Below, one piece after another: positions 8,482-16,880 of a stretch of DNA of 64,000 nt (positions are counted from its first letter, which is position 1; each line of letters begins with the position of its first letter). Position numbers and translations under genes: made by a program. This stretch comes from JAWKWH01 sp965204295 (GTDB lineage: Bacteria > Pseudomonadota > Alphaproteobacteria > Rhizobiales > Rhizobiaceae). The notes beneath the pieces are model-generated. The model had not been told where the DNA came from and did not search any database. It was given only the letters and a program-made list of their open reading frames with translations. The stretch spans positions 744,001 to 808,000 of the forward strand of contig OZ241973.1 of NCBI GenBank assembly GCA_965204295.1, written 5' to 3'.

Positions 8482-9588
8482 TCATTTATACATGATCTGG
8501 CCATTCGACGGGCCCCAGAAATCGATCCAGTTGTATTTCGGCACATTGTCCAGGTACTTTACCTTGAAATCGGCGGCATCCCGAGGCGTGACAAATATTG
8601 TCGGGCCGTAAAATTCGCGATGTTCATGCGGCTCATCCGACGGTTTAAAGGTTCCGACCGCCGCATGATAGGCCAGGGCCGCGGTGATGCCTCCTCCCCA
8701 ATGCGGATTGGTGAACACGGTTGCAAGGATTTTACCCTGTGCGACCAAGTCGACGGCTTGAGGATTGCCATCATAGGTGACGATCGGAATATCCATTCCC
8801 TCGGCACGCAATGCTTCGAGCACACCGTAACCAATCGTGTCGTTGGCGCAGTGGACGCCGGAAATTTCATCCCCGTAGCGGGTAATGAAGGAAGACATGA
8901 TCTGATTCGCCTTCTGGGTATCCCAGTCGGCCGGTTGGGCATCCAGAAGTTCGACGTCCGGATAGTCCTTGAGCGCGTTCTTCAATCCGTTCAGACGTTC
9001 GATCGCCGGGTTGTTCGAGGCAATGCCGCCGAGATGAACGACACCGCCCTTTCCACCTATCGCGTCAAGAAGGATCCGCGCTGTCCTCTCTGCGGGCCCC
9101 TCGTCCGACCAGTTCATATGGCTGACATAATTGTCACCGAAATCCCACGGATGCAGGTCATCGGTCTTGTTCCAGAGTGTGGAAACATAGGCGCCCGCAT
9201 CCGCACATGTCTCGACAACCGGGCGCGCATTTGGCGCATCGTTCGTGTCGATTGCAAGCGCAAGGTCGCCATTGGTCTTGGCAAGCAGCGCTTTCACGTC
9301 GGCAAGCGACTTTTCCGATGATCCCTCATTTATCAGGTGAGTCAGGAAATCCTTCGGCTTGCCCAGACTTTCCACAAAAGCTTCACCGCCCGAGACAATT
9401 TCGTTCCAGTACGGGTTTGTCCGGTTACGATAGTTCCAGGCAATCGTCGGATCGGCACTGGCCGCCCTCGCCATGCCCGGCCCCATCAGGCCGGCTGCGG
9501 CAGCACTGCCCAATCCGAATGCAGAGGCGAGCAAAAGATCGCGGCGATTGACCTTCTCCTGCTCAATGAACTTGTTGATAAACGACAT
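8482..9588 (-). CDS. Sugar-type ABC transporter substrate-binding protein
   Basis: A periplasmic binding protein of the ribose/LacI-like class (Peripla_BP_4). I choose ATG 9588 (MSFINKFIEQEKVNRRDLLL) because AGGGAGGTT sits just upstream; this gives 368 residues and places a twin-arginine signal (NRRDLLLASAFGLG) at the N-terminus. The mature protein has the typical GVHCANDTIGYGVLEAL hinge region and VTYDGNPQAVDLV. It captures a sugar or polyol for the RbsA/RbsC-type importer downstream. The gene is intact whereas the next two genes are broken. A TetR-type operator lies about 110 bases upstream. Confidence 0.85.
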   Translation of the reverse strand: MSFINKFIEQEKVNRRDLLLASAFGLGSAAAAGLMGPGMARAASADPTIAWNYRNRTNPYWNEIVSGGEAFVESLGKPKDFLTHLINEGSSEKSLADVKALLAKTNGDLALAIDTNDAPNARPVVETCADAGAYVSTLWNKTDDLHPWDFGDNYVSHMNWSDEGPAERTARILLDAIGGKGGVVHLGGIASNNPAIERLNGLKNALKDYPDVELLDAQPADWDTQKANQIMSSFITRYGDEISGVHCANDTIGYGVLEALRAEGMDIPIVTYDGNPQAVDLVAQGKILATVFTNPHWGGGITAALAYHAAVGTFKPSDEPHEHREFYGPTIFVTPRDAADFKVKYLDNVPKYNWIDFWGPSNGQIMYK

Positions 9589-9696
9589 GGGAACCTCCCT
9601 GATTGATTCCTTGGCGCTGTGTTGAAATCGAGAGTTGCCTGGCTCCGACAACCGCTTGATCGGCTTATCATCGCTCTTCAGCAGCATCGTCAATAT

Positions 9697-9716
9697 GTAA
9701 CGCACCAGTTAGTTAC
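9697..9716. promoter_or_regulatory. Putative TetR operator, importer operon/tetR intergenic region
   Basis: GTAACGCACCAGTTAGTTAC. The reverse complement of 9701-9716 begins GTAACTAACTGGT and shares 11 of 16 positions with the site at 1972-1987. It lies between the importer operon and the divergent tetR gene and could control both. Confidence 0.55.
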
Positions 9717-9799
9717 TTCGATGATTGTGCATTTGTCAATTGGACTTGGAGGCATCGGACAACTAAAAGGGGCGAAATTCGGCCTCCCGTGATGGCAGG

Positions 9800-10462
9800 A
9801 TGCCAAAGAGGCGGCAGGGAGCGGTTTCAGTGGCGGAAATCAGGAAGCGAAAACGTAACGCGGATGCCACCAGAACGCGCATTCTGGCTGCCGCAAAGAA
9901 GGAATTTGCCAGATTGGGCCTCGGGGGGGCGCGGGTTGACGAGATCGCCGATCGCGCCAGGACCAACAAACGGATGATCTATCACTATTTCGGCGGCAAG
10001 GAGGAATTGTTCCGAACCGTTGTCGAACTGGCCTATCTCGATATTCGAAGCGCCGAACAGGAACTGGCGCTGGATCACCTTCCGCCGCGCGATGCGTTGG
10101 AGACCCTGGTTCGCTTCACCTGGAAATACTATCTGGACAACCCGGAATTCATCACCCTGGTAAACAGCGAGAATCTGCACAAGGCGCGGCATGTGAAGGG
10201 TTCTGAAAAAATTCGAGTGGCGAGCCGTCAACTGGTCGGCATGGTTGGAAAGCTGCTGGATCGGGGCGTCGGTGACGGTGTTTTCCGCCCCGGCATCGAT
10301 CCGGTCCAACTCAACATCACGATCGCCGCCATCGGATATTACTATCTGACCAACCGCTTCACCGGGTCCTTTCTGTTCGAGGGCGAATTCATGACAAAGG
10401 AGGCGCTTGATGAACGCCTCGAATTCAATATCCGGACAGTTCTGCGGCTTGTCGAGGTTTGA
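9800..10462 (+). CDS. TetR family transcriptional regulator
   Basis: A 220-residue TetR regulator with an N-terminal helix-turn-helix (RTRILAAAKKEFARLG, then VDEIADRARTNKRMIYHYFG, about residues 24-65) and a C-terminal ligand-binding domain of RutR-like appearance. A later start at about 9830 is possible. It is divergent from the importer operon. The palindrome GTAACTA-n-TAGTTAC recurs at 1873, 1972 and 9697, which suggests it represses the CoA-transferase operon, the aldo/keto reductase and the importer, and is released by a shared metabolite. This assignment is inferred from motif sharing and location. Confidence 0.85.
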   Translation: MPKRRQGAVSVAEIRKRKRNADATRTRILAAAKKEFARLGLGGARVDEIADRARTNKRMIYHYFGGKEELFRTVVELAYLDIRSAEQELALDHLPPRDALETLVRFTWKYYLDNPEFITLVNSENLHKARHVKGSEKIRVASRQLVGMVGKLLDRGVGDGVFRPGIDPVQLNITIAAIGYYYLTNRFTGSFLFEGEFMTKEALDERLEFNIRTVLRLVEV

Positions 10463-10595
10463 ATTTGCTCAAGAAAGGCCACCGCCAGGTCATAAACTCC
10501 TAATAATTATACCACCGGCCAATGGGCCTGACGCCTTTGTGGATTTCCATATGGTGCAGGTTCCGGTTCACTTTCATCGAAGGATGGAGGTTTTG

Positions 10596-11586
10596 ATGAC
10601 GGTTGCGATCACGCGGACGGATTTGACGTGGAGGGAACTCCATGCTGCCGGCTCCCGGAGCCATGATGCCAGGGCCGCGCGGCGTATGGTGGCGGTCGCA
10701 TTGGTTCCGGAGAGCGCCGACCGCAAGTCGGCAGCCTCAAGCTGCGGGATGGACCACCGGCCGCTACGGGATTGGCTCCATCGCTACAATGAGGGAGGTC
10801 TTGAGGGGCTTGCCGGGCGCCGGGGGCGTGACCCACGCCTCGACGCGGCGCGGAAGGCCGCGCTTGCCGCGCGCGTCCGCGCAGGCCCCGGTCCGGAAAC
10901 GCACGGTGTTGTCGGCTGGCGGCGTGTCGGTCTGCAACGCGAGGTCGAAAGGCGCTTGGGTGTGACGATGCAGGAACGCACGGCAGGCAGGCAGCTTGCC
11001 GCGCTCGGGTTTCGGCGCCTTTCGGTGCGCCCGCACGAAATCCGACCCGCAGGCCCGGGAGGCGTTTGGAAACTTTGCCGCCAAGGTACAGGCCGACCTG
11101 CCCGATGCGGTGCGCGGCAAGAAAATCGAGGTGTGGCGCCGGCACAAAGCGCGTGTCGGCCGGCAGGGCGCCGCGCGATACCGGATGCGAATGGACCCGC
11201 ATCTTTGGCGCCGTCTGTCCCGAACGCGCCGAGACCGCCGCGCCGGTCATGCCATACGCAAACACCGCGGCCATGACCTCGCCGAAATCTCGAAGACCGT
11301 CGCTGAAGGCGCCCACGCAATCCTGGCGCCGGACGGGACGGGCCGGGCCGGCACGGCGCAAGGGCGCTGCGCGTTCCCGATAACATCACGCTCATGCCGC
11401 TGCCGCCCCACGCTCCACAGATCAACCCTGTCGAAAACGTCCGGGCCTGCCTGCACGCCAACAAGACCGCCATCTCAGTCTTCAACTCATACCACGATAT
11501 CGTCGACCATCGCTGCAAAGCCTGGAACGTCTTCGCCAACAAGACCGCCATCTCCGTTCAATCACAACACGCGATTATGCAAATAG
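10596..11586 (+). pseudogene. IS630-family transposase, multiply frameshifted
   Basis: A transposase in pieces. The N-terminal helix-turn-helix begins at ATG 10596 (MTVAITRTDLTWRELH), with RWLHRYNEGG-type wording around 10770. The frame changes near 11000, where KSDPQAREAFGNFAAKVQAD is readable, again around 11140-11400, and the DDE-domain end (PLPPHAPQINPVENV) appears in a third frame at 11394. A 21-bp direct repeat (11456-11476 and 11534-11554) corrupts the 3' end. No intact terminal repeats were recognised. It separates the decaying importer region from the BMC-region transporter. Confidence 0.8.
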
Positions 11587-11694
11587 GATCAACATCTAGG
11601 ACCAGTGGTATGACAGGCTGCTGCCGGCACAACAGGCGGTCCCGCATCAATGGCGGTGATTGGCGAATACGGATTGTCGACTTCTTGAGCATCG

Positions 11695-12399
11695 CTATTG
11701 GCCGAAATAGGCCGAATTCAGTTCCGGATCGGCTTTCAATTCGTCGACTGCGCCGCTCATTCTTATATCGCCGGTTTCAAGGACATGAAGGTTGTTTGCC
11801 AGGCTGAGCGCGAAATTGACGTTTTGCTCCGTTACGATGATGGTCAGGCCAGTTTCTTCATTCAGCCTTTTAAGTGCGTCGGCGATATCGACGCACACTT
11901 TGGGGGCCAGACCGATTGTCGGCTCGTCGACCAGCAAAAGTTTCGGGTCGGTCATCAAGGCTCGCCCCAGCGACACCATCTGGCGCTCACCGCCGCTTTG
12001 GGTGCTTGTTTCCTGGTCTCGCCTTTCGGCGAGCACAGGGAACAGCCGATGAACAAGATCGAGCTTCCGGTCGATTTCATCACGCGACGTGTAGGCGCCG
12101 ACCATAAGATTGTCGCGCACGCTCATGAACGGGAATAAATGCGCCCTTTCCGGCGCATATCCGACACCCTGCTCGACGATTTTGCCGGTGGGCCTGCCGG
12201 TCAGTTCCTCCCCTTGCAGCCGAATTGAGCCGGTGGTCCTGGTCAGTCCCATGATGGAGTCCAGCAGGGTCGATTTGCCGGCGCCATTTGGCCCGATAAT
12301 ACCGACGATATCGCCATCCTCCACATTCAGCGAAATGCCATGGAGCGATTGCGCCATGTCATAAAATGCATAGAGGTCGTCAATCTCCAGAAGCGCCAA
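11695..12399 (-). CDS. Branched-chain-type ABC transporter ATPase (LivF)
   Basis: A 234-residue ABC ATPase of the LivF type. Walker A GPNGAGKST lies at about residues 36-44, the signature SGGERQM at about 136-142, Walker B LLLVDEP at about 158-164, and the family-typical GLAPK follows. It energises uptake together with LivG, LivH, LivM and the binding protein encoded upstream. It is the last gene of the operon, 21 bases after livG. The transporter probably serves the neighbouring microcompartment pathway because its promoter carries the same operator as that locus. Confidence 0.9.
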   Translation of the reverse strand: MALLEIDDLYAFYDMAQSLHGISLNVEDGDIVGIIGPNGAGKSTLLDSIMGLTRTTGSIRLQGEELTGRPTGKIVEQGVGYAPERAHLFPFMSVRDNLMVGAYTSRDEIDRKLDLVHRLFPVLAERRDQETSTQSGGERQMVSLGRALMTDPKLLLVDEPTIGLAPKVCVDIADALKRLNEETGLTIIVTEQNVNFALSLANNLHVLETGDIRMSGAVDELKADPELNSAYFGQ

Positions 12400-12420
12400 A
12401 CACCCTCTCCCGGTTCGTCG

Positions 12421-13149
12421 TCAGCGCCCCAGATAGGCCGCGCGAACCTCTTCATTGGCCAAAACGGTTTCGAAGGATCCCTCCGCCACGGCCCGGCCGA
12501 AAATCATCGCGACGGCCCGGTCGATCAGCGGTTCCAGCGATCTTAGGTCATGGCTCACGATCACGAACGTCAAACCTCGCTTGCGCTTTTCGGCCAGCAA
12601 GTTCGAAATCTGCTCGATTTCGCCGACCGTCAAACCGGCAAACACTTCGTCAAGCAAAACAATCTTCGGATCGGTCGCGAGCGTGCGCGCCAGTTCCAGT
12701 TTGCGAAGATCGCCCATCGAAAGTTCGCTTGGCAGGCGATGCAGATCGGTCTCGCGCATTCCCACGCTCTTGAGCAACTCCAATTCCTTGTCCCGATCGC
12801 CGGATTTGAAGACCATGTCCATAATCCGGTTGGGCGTCAGTCCCACGCGAATGTTTTCCGCCACGTCCATATCTGCAAACGGCTGCGGAATCTGATAGGT
12901 TCTCGAAACGCCGCGATTGATGCGCTCGTGGGTCGGCAATTTCGAAATCTCTTTACCGTGGAGCCTGATCGAGCCGCTGTTCTGACGATGCTCGCCCATT
13001 ATCAGGCTGAATATGGTGGTTTTTCCTGCGCCGTTGGGACCAATCAATCCCAATGACTCGCCTTCCTCGACATGAAACGAAAGATTGTCGGCGGCGACAA
13101 TGCCACCGAACCGTTTGACCATGTCGGTCAGTTCGAGAACCCTGGCCAT
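12421..13149 (-). CDS. Branched-chain-type ABC transporter ATPase (LivG)
   Basis: An ABC ATPase of the LivG type, 242 residues from ATG 13149 (MARVLELTDMVKRFGG). This start overlaps nothing and sits one base after the livM stop; a longer frame upstream runs through livM and is not needed. Walker A is GPNGAGKTT, the signature is LSMGDLRKLELAR, and Walker B is IVLLDEVFAGL. The second ATPase of the five-gene importer. Confidence 0.9.
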   Translation of the reverse strand: MARVLELTDMVKRFGGIVAADNLSFHVEEGESLGLIGPNGAGKTTIFSLIMGEHRQNSGSIRLHGKEISKLPTHERINRGVSRTYQIPQPFADMDVAENIRVGLTPNRIMDMVFKSGDRDKELELLKSVGMRETDLHRLPSELSMGDLRKLELARTLATDPKIVLLDEVFAGLTVGEIEQISNLLAEKRKRGLTFVIVSHDLRSLEPLIDRAVAMIFGRAVAEGSFETVLANEEVRAAYLGR

Positions 13150-13150
13150 G

Positions 13151-14110
13151 TCAACCGCCCGCGCCCCGAGCCAGGGCCAACCGGTTTTTGAGTTGCGCGG
13201 CGATCTCGTAAATTCCCCTTGGCTGGCACATATAGAGCACAAGCGCGATGCCGCCGTAGATGAAATAACGTTCCGCGCCCGGCAGAAACGGGCGGAGATA
13301 TTCCAGCAGAAATGTCAAAAAGAACGCGCCGATCAGCGGCCCGATGATCGTGGAGGCCCCGCCGATCAGCGCCGCGACGATGATCGTGAACAGGAAATTG
13401 ATGTCGAACAGCGCGCGCGGCGCAATCGAACCAAGGTAGTGCACGTAGAATGCACCGCCGACACCCGCGACGAACGCACTGACCATGAATGCGAACAGTT
13501 TGAGTTTCGTGGTGCTCAATCCGCTGCCGCGAACCGAATTTTCGTTCATCCCGATCGCCGATAACGCAGTGCCGAGCCGCGAACGCGATAGCAGCCAAAG
13601 GCCAATCGCGATCGCCAGCATAAGGACGACCGACAGATAGAAGTTGTTGACGGCGCCGCGGGTCAGCGTCTGGATTCCGGAGATGCCTCGCGTGCCTCCG
13701 GTTATATCCGGCCGGATCACCTGCACGAGCTGATACATGAGCTCCATGAAGGCAAGCGTGACGAGAGCGAAATATGTGCCGCGAACACGCAACGCCGGCA
13801 GGAAGAACAGCGTGCCGCCAACCATTGTGACCAACACGGCGATGGGAATGCTCAAACTCACCGGCACTTCGAAACGATAGGACAAAATCGCGGTCGTATA
13901 GGCGCCTATTCCGATCAGGAAGGGGTGGCCGAAGCTGATGTAGCCGGTGCGGCCTGAAATGAAATCCCAGCTCATGGCGAATATCGCGAGAAAATTCGCG
14001 AAGATGATGGTGCGCAGCATGCCGCTGCTGACGAACAATGGCAGAAGCAGCATCGCGGCCGCAAACAGCACCCAGTAAAGCGCATGGCGCCGGGTAAGCA
14101 GCGAGACCAA
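13151..14110 (-). CDS. Branched-chain-type ABC transporter permease (LivM)
   Basis: A 319-residue membrane protein with about ten hydrophobic segments. It carries the LivM hallmarks SGRTGYISFGHPFLIGIGAY (about residues 52-71) and GMNENSVRGSGL, and ends QPRGIYEI. It pairs with LivH to form the channel and starts immediately after the livH stop, a tight operon arrangement. Confidence 0.9.
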   Translation of the reverse strand: MVSLLTRRHALYWVLFAAAMLLLPLFVSSGMLRTIIFANFLAIFAMSWDFISGRTGYISFGHPFLIGIGAYTTAILSYRFEVPVSLSIPIAVLVTMVGGTLFFLPALRVRGTYFALVTLAFMELMYQLVQVIRPDITGGTRGISGIQTLTRGAVNNFYLSVVLMLAIAIGLWLLSRSRLGTALSAIGMNENSVRGSGLSTTKLKLFAFMVSAFVAGVGGAFYVHYLGSIAPRALFDINFLFTIIVAALIGGASTIIGPLIGAFFLTFLLEYLRPFLPGAERYFIYGGIALVLYMCQPRGIYEIAAQLKNRLALARGAGG

Positions 14111-14962
14111 CTACAACTCCCCCCTGCCGAACAGACCTTGCGGACGTGCCACCAGCACGAAGATGATCAGAAGCATCGTGAATACGCCGCGCAATTCAGC
14201 GGCGATCAGCGAGGTCGATATCACTTCCAAGAAGCCGATGATGTGTGCGACGATCAACGTGCCGACGATGCTGCCGATGCCGCCGACGATTACTATTGCG
14301 ACAGCGATGATGAGAGGCGCAACCCACATCGACGGATTGAGTTGCGTGTAGCTGGCGAAGAAGACGCCGGCGACGGCGCCAAGCGCACCGGATATCGCCC
14401 ATGTGGCAAGGTTGATCCGGTCGGGATCAATACCGCTGATTGCGGCACCTTTTATATCCATGGACACCGCTTGCATTGCCCGCCCGACATGGGTCTTTCG
14501 GATAAAGACAAACAGTCCGATCAGTATGATCCAACTGGCGAGCGCGGCGCTCAAGATGTTGAATGTGACCGTTGCGCCCGCCACACGCCACACGCCGTTG
14601 ACGATCGGATGCATGATCTTGGCGCTGTCATTGAAGAGGAGCACGACGCCAGCCTGAATGACCACGGCCAGTATCAGCGTCGATATCTCCACCGCGACGT
14701 GACCACCCTTCAGCGGTTTTACGATCAGCAGGTATTTGAGAATCCCGACGCCCGCTCCGACCGCAAGCGCGAAGATCATCCCAAACGGTTTGGGAACGCC
14801 CAACAACTGCACAAGCCAGAAATACGAGTAGGCTCCGATCATCAGGTAGGCGCCATAGGCAAGATTGAGCACCCTGCCGACACTGAAAATCAGGGTAAAG
14901 CCGACCGCGATAAGCGCGTAGAGACCGCTTAAGAGCAGACCCTGGATAACGATCTGGCTCAT
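14111..14962 (-). CDS. Branched-chain-type ABC transporter permease (LivH)
   Basis: A 283-residue membrane protein of the LivH type. The start MSQIVIQGLLLSGLYALIAV is followed by VLNLAYGAYLMIGAY, and the end reads VLVARPQGLFGRGEL, the usual LivH C-terminus. It is separated from the binding-protein gene by 84 bases that contain a stable hairpin. Confidence 0.9.
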   Translation of the reverse strand: MSQIVIQGLLLSGLYALIAVGFTLIFSVGRVLNLAYGAYLMIGAYSYFWLVQLLGVPKPFGMIFALAVGAGVGILKYLLIVKPLKGGHVAVEISTLILAVVIQAGVVLLFNDSAKIMHPIVNGVWRVAGATVTFNILSAALASWIILIGLFVFIRKTHVGRAMQAVSMDIKGAAISGIDPDRINLATWAISGALGAVAGVFFASYTQLNPSMWVAPLIIAVAIVIVGGIGSIVGTLIVAHIIGFLEVISTSLIAAELRGVFTMLLIIFVLVARPQGLFGRGEL

Positions 14963-15004
14963 CGGATGAATTTATCCTTGATCCCGGGCCCGTCGCAATC
15001 GAAT

Positions 15005-15033
15005 GGTCCGGGTGAGACTTCAACGCCCGGACC
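15005..15033 (-). terminator. Hairpin between binding-protein gene and livH
   Basis: GGTCCGGG (15005-15012) pairs with CCCGGACC (15026-15033) around a 13-base loop. There is no T-tract. This placement, after a highly expressed binding-protein gene and before its permease, is typical of hairpins that raise the amount of binding protein relative to the membrane parts. Confidence 0.55.
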
Positions 15034-15046
15034 GGCTATTTGATGC

Positions 15047-16339
15047 TTATTTTACCCAGGAGGGAACCTTGAACTCTCCGGTGGCGTATTTTTCCGGATA
15101 TACGACGGCGTTGGTGCCGTCTTCATACCACTGGATCACCACCATCGAAGGTGAACCGTCATCGTAGGGCTTGGTGATATCGAAGCGCGCATTATGCGGG
15201 TATGTGCGACCGGTGCGCGGTTCGACTTCGTCGTTGCCCCAGAAACCGTAGCGCAGCCACATTTGACCGTCCCTCTCCAGGATCAGATCCTGCTTTTCCA
15301 TCGCGACGACCCAGGTGGAGTTGTTGAAGCCGCCGACTTCAGACGCCGCCGCAAAGGCCTGCTTCACACCGTGGTAGGCGTTAAACCCGTTGAAGTGCGG
15401 GAACTTCGGTCGTGACGTGTACTTCGCCTGATAAGTCTCGACAAACTTCCGGCTGACAGGATCAAGCGCAAAACCGACCGATGGAACCGGGCTAAGCGTC
15501 GAAATGCCTCCACCGGCGCCACCGGTGTCTTCCCAGTATTCCTGGCCAAGTGCGGCGACATTGACACCCGTCATACCCATCGGAACCTGCAGCTTCACGT
15601 ACTGCGAGGAGACTACTTGCGAGTTGACCGACGAAATCAGGTAGATGAAATCCGCTCCCGAAGCCTGCGCCCTGGAAAAAATCGGGGCGAAATCAATCGT
15701 GGCCACATCGTAGACGATTGTGTCGATAACCTCGATGCCGGCATTGGGCGCCAAAGCCTCGGTCACCAGTCCGTTGATGGCGCCTCCGAAAGCCGTATCC
15801 TCCTGCAGGATAACGACCGATTTCCAACCCATCCTGTCAGCCAGCACATCCTTGCCGAAATCGATGTACAAGGTCGCGAGCGCCTCATCGGACGCTATGT
15901 TCATGAAGTAGGGTTTGTAAGACTCATAGTCCTTCACCAGATTGTCGATGATGCCGATATATGAGGTCCAGGTGTCGAGAGTCGGAATCTGGTACTCCAC
16001 CATGCGCGGCAACCAGCCGAGCGATACATCGTCGATCGAACCAGAGACGATAAACTCCACCTTTTCCGTTTCGGCAAGGAATTCATAGGCCTTGATCCCC
16101 TCGGTGACATCTTCGCCGGTATCGGCTTTCACCAGTTCAATCCGTTTGCCGTTGAAACCGCCGCCGGCGTTCAATTCCTCGACCGCGATTTCGGCGCCCC
16201 GAAGCGTGCTCAGACCCGTGTCGGAAGACAGCGAGCCGATAAAGCCGATTTTGACGGTATCGGCCGCGTATGCGCAAACCGACGCCAATACGGCGCTGCT
16301 CAGAGCGGCCGCGGCAGTCATTCTCGTGAAGGATTTCAT
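15047..16339 (-). CDS. ABC transporter substrate-binding protein, Leu/Ile/Val-amide family
   Basis: A periplasmic binding protein of the LivJ/AmiC/UrtA superfamily, 430 residues from ATG 16339, which follows GGGAGAG. It has a Sec signal peptide (MKSFTRMTAAAALSSAVLASVCAYA) and then VKIGFIGSLSSDTG. Members bind amino acids, amides, urea or amines; the ligand is not predictable here. The promoter holds a perfect 17-bp palindrome shared with the microcompartment genes, so I infer that the ligand feeds that pathway. Confidence 0.88.
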   Translation of the reverse strand: MKSFTRMTAAAALSSAVLASVCAYAADTVKIGFIGSLSSDTGLSTLRGAEIAVEELNAGGGFNGKRIELVKADTGEDVTEGIKAYEFLAETEKVEFIVSGSIDDVSLGWLPRMVEYQIPTLDTWTSYIGIIDNLVKDYESYKPYFMNIASDEALATLYIDFGKDVLADRMGWKSVVILQEDTAFGGAINGLVTEALAPNAGIEVIDTIVYDVATIDFAPIFSRAQASGADFIYLISSVNSQVVSSQYVKLQVPMGMTGVNVAALGQEYWEDTGGAGGGISTLSPVPSVGFALDPVSRKFVETYQAKYTSRPKFPHFNGFNAYHGVKQAFAAASEVGGFNNSTWVVAMEKQDLILERDGQMWLRYGFWGNDEVEPRTGRTYPHNARFDITKPYDDGSPSMVVIQWYEDGTNAVVYPEKYATGEFKVPSWVK

Positions 16340-16376
16340 ACTTCTCTCCCCTATAGCCGAGTGTCGTTTTTTGCTT

Positions 16377-16393
16377 TTGTATACTGTATACAA
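16377..16393. promoter_or_regulatory. Putative GntR operator, importer operon
   Basis: TTGTATACTGTATACAA, a perfect 8-1-8 palindrome 38 bases upstream of the binding-protein start. It fits TGnATACnGTATnCA, also found at 23262, 27686, 27693 and 27759. Confidence 0.7.
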
Positions 16394-16484
16394 TTGATCA
16401 CAGGCATCATTCACGGTCAAGGACCAAAGCGTCCGACAGGTGCGTGAACCGCCTTATTTTTCCGAATTGAGCGTCGAAGCGTCA

Positions 16485-16877
16485 TCATTCATCATGAATG
16501 ATCGCGTCGGCCTCGACCTCGATCATCATTCCCGGCGTGGTCAAACCCGCTTCGACGCCGCTGGTGACAGGATCGATTCCCCTGAACGTTTCTCCATGCG
16601 CCCTGACAAAATCCCCACCGCCCTTCGCCATATCGGTCAGGTAAGCTCGCGTTCTGACCACATGGCGCATCTCCGCGCCGGCCTCGTTCAGAGCGGCTTC
16701 GATCCGGCCGAAAATATAAATGCTCTGCGCATAGGTGTCTCCCGGCGCATGCAGTTTCCCGCTCGGTTCAATCGCCGTCGTTCCCGCGACAAACACGAAC
16801 CGCCCAACGCGCTTGGCCCGCGCATACGAACCGGCTTTCTCGAGTCTTCCACCTGAGCCGATTGTCCTGACGATCAT
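16485..16877 (-). CDS. RidA/YjgF family enamine/imine deaminase
   Basis: A 130-residue RidA-like protein with the family features AKRVGRFVFVAGTTA near the N-terminus and VVRTRAYLTDM in the middle. RidA proteins hydrolyse reactive enamines and imines to ketones and ammonia. It is the last gene of the microcompartment operon, 3 bases after the malate-dehydrogenase-like gene. An imine-clearing enzyme fits a pathway built on amine oxidation. I see no encapsulation peptide, so it may work outside the shell. Confidence 0.88.
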   Translation of the reverse strand: MIVRTIGSGGRLEKAGSYARAKRVGRFVFVAGTTAIEPSGKLHAPGDTYAQSIYIFGRIEAALNEAGAEMRHVVRTRAYLTDMAKGGGDFVRAHGETFRGIDPVTSGVEAGLTTPGMMIEVEADAIIHDE

Positions 16878-16880
16878 GGC

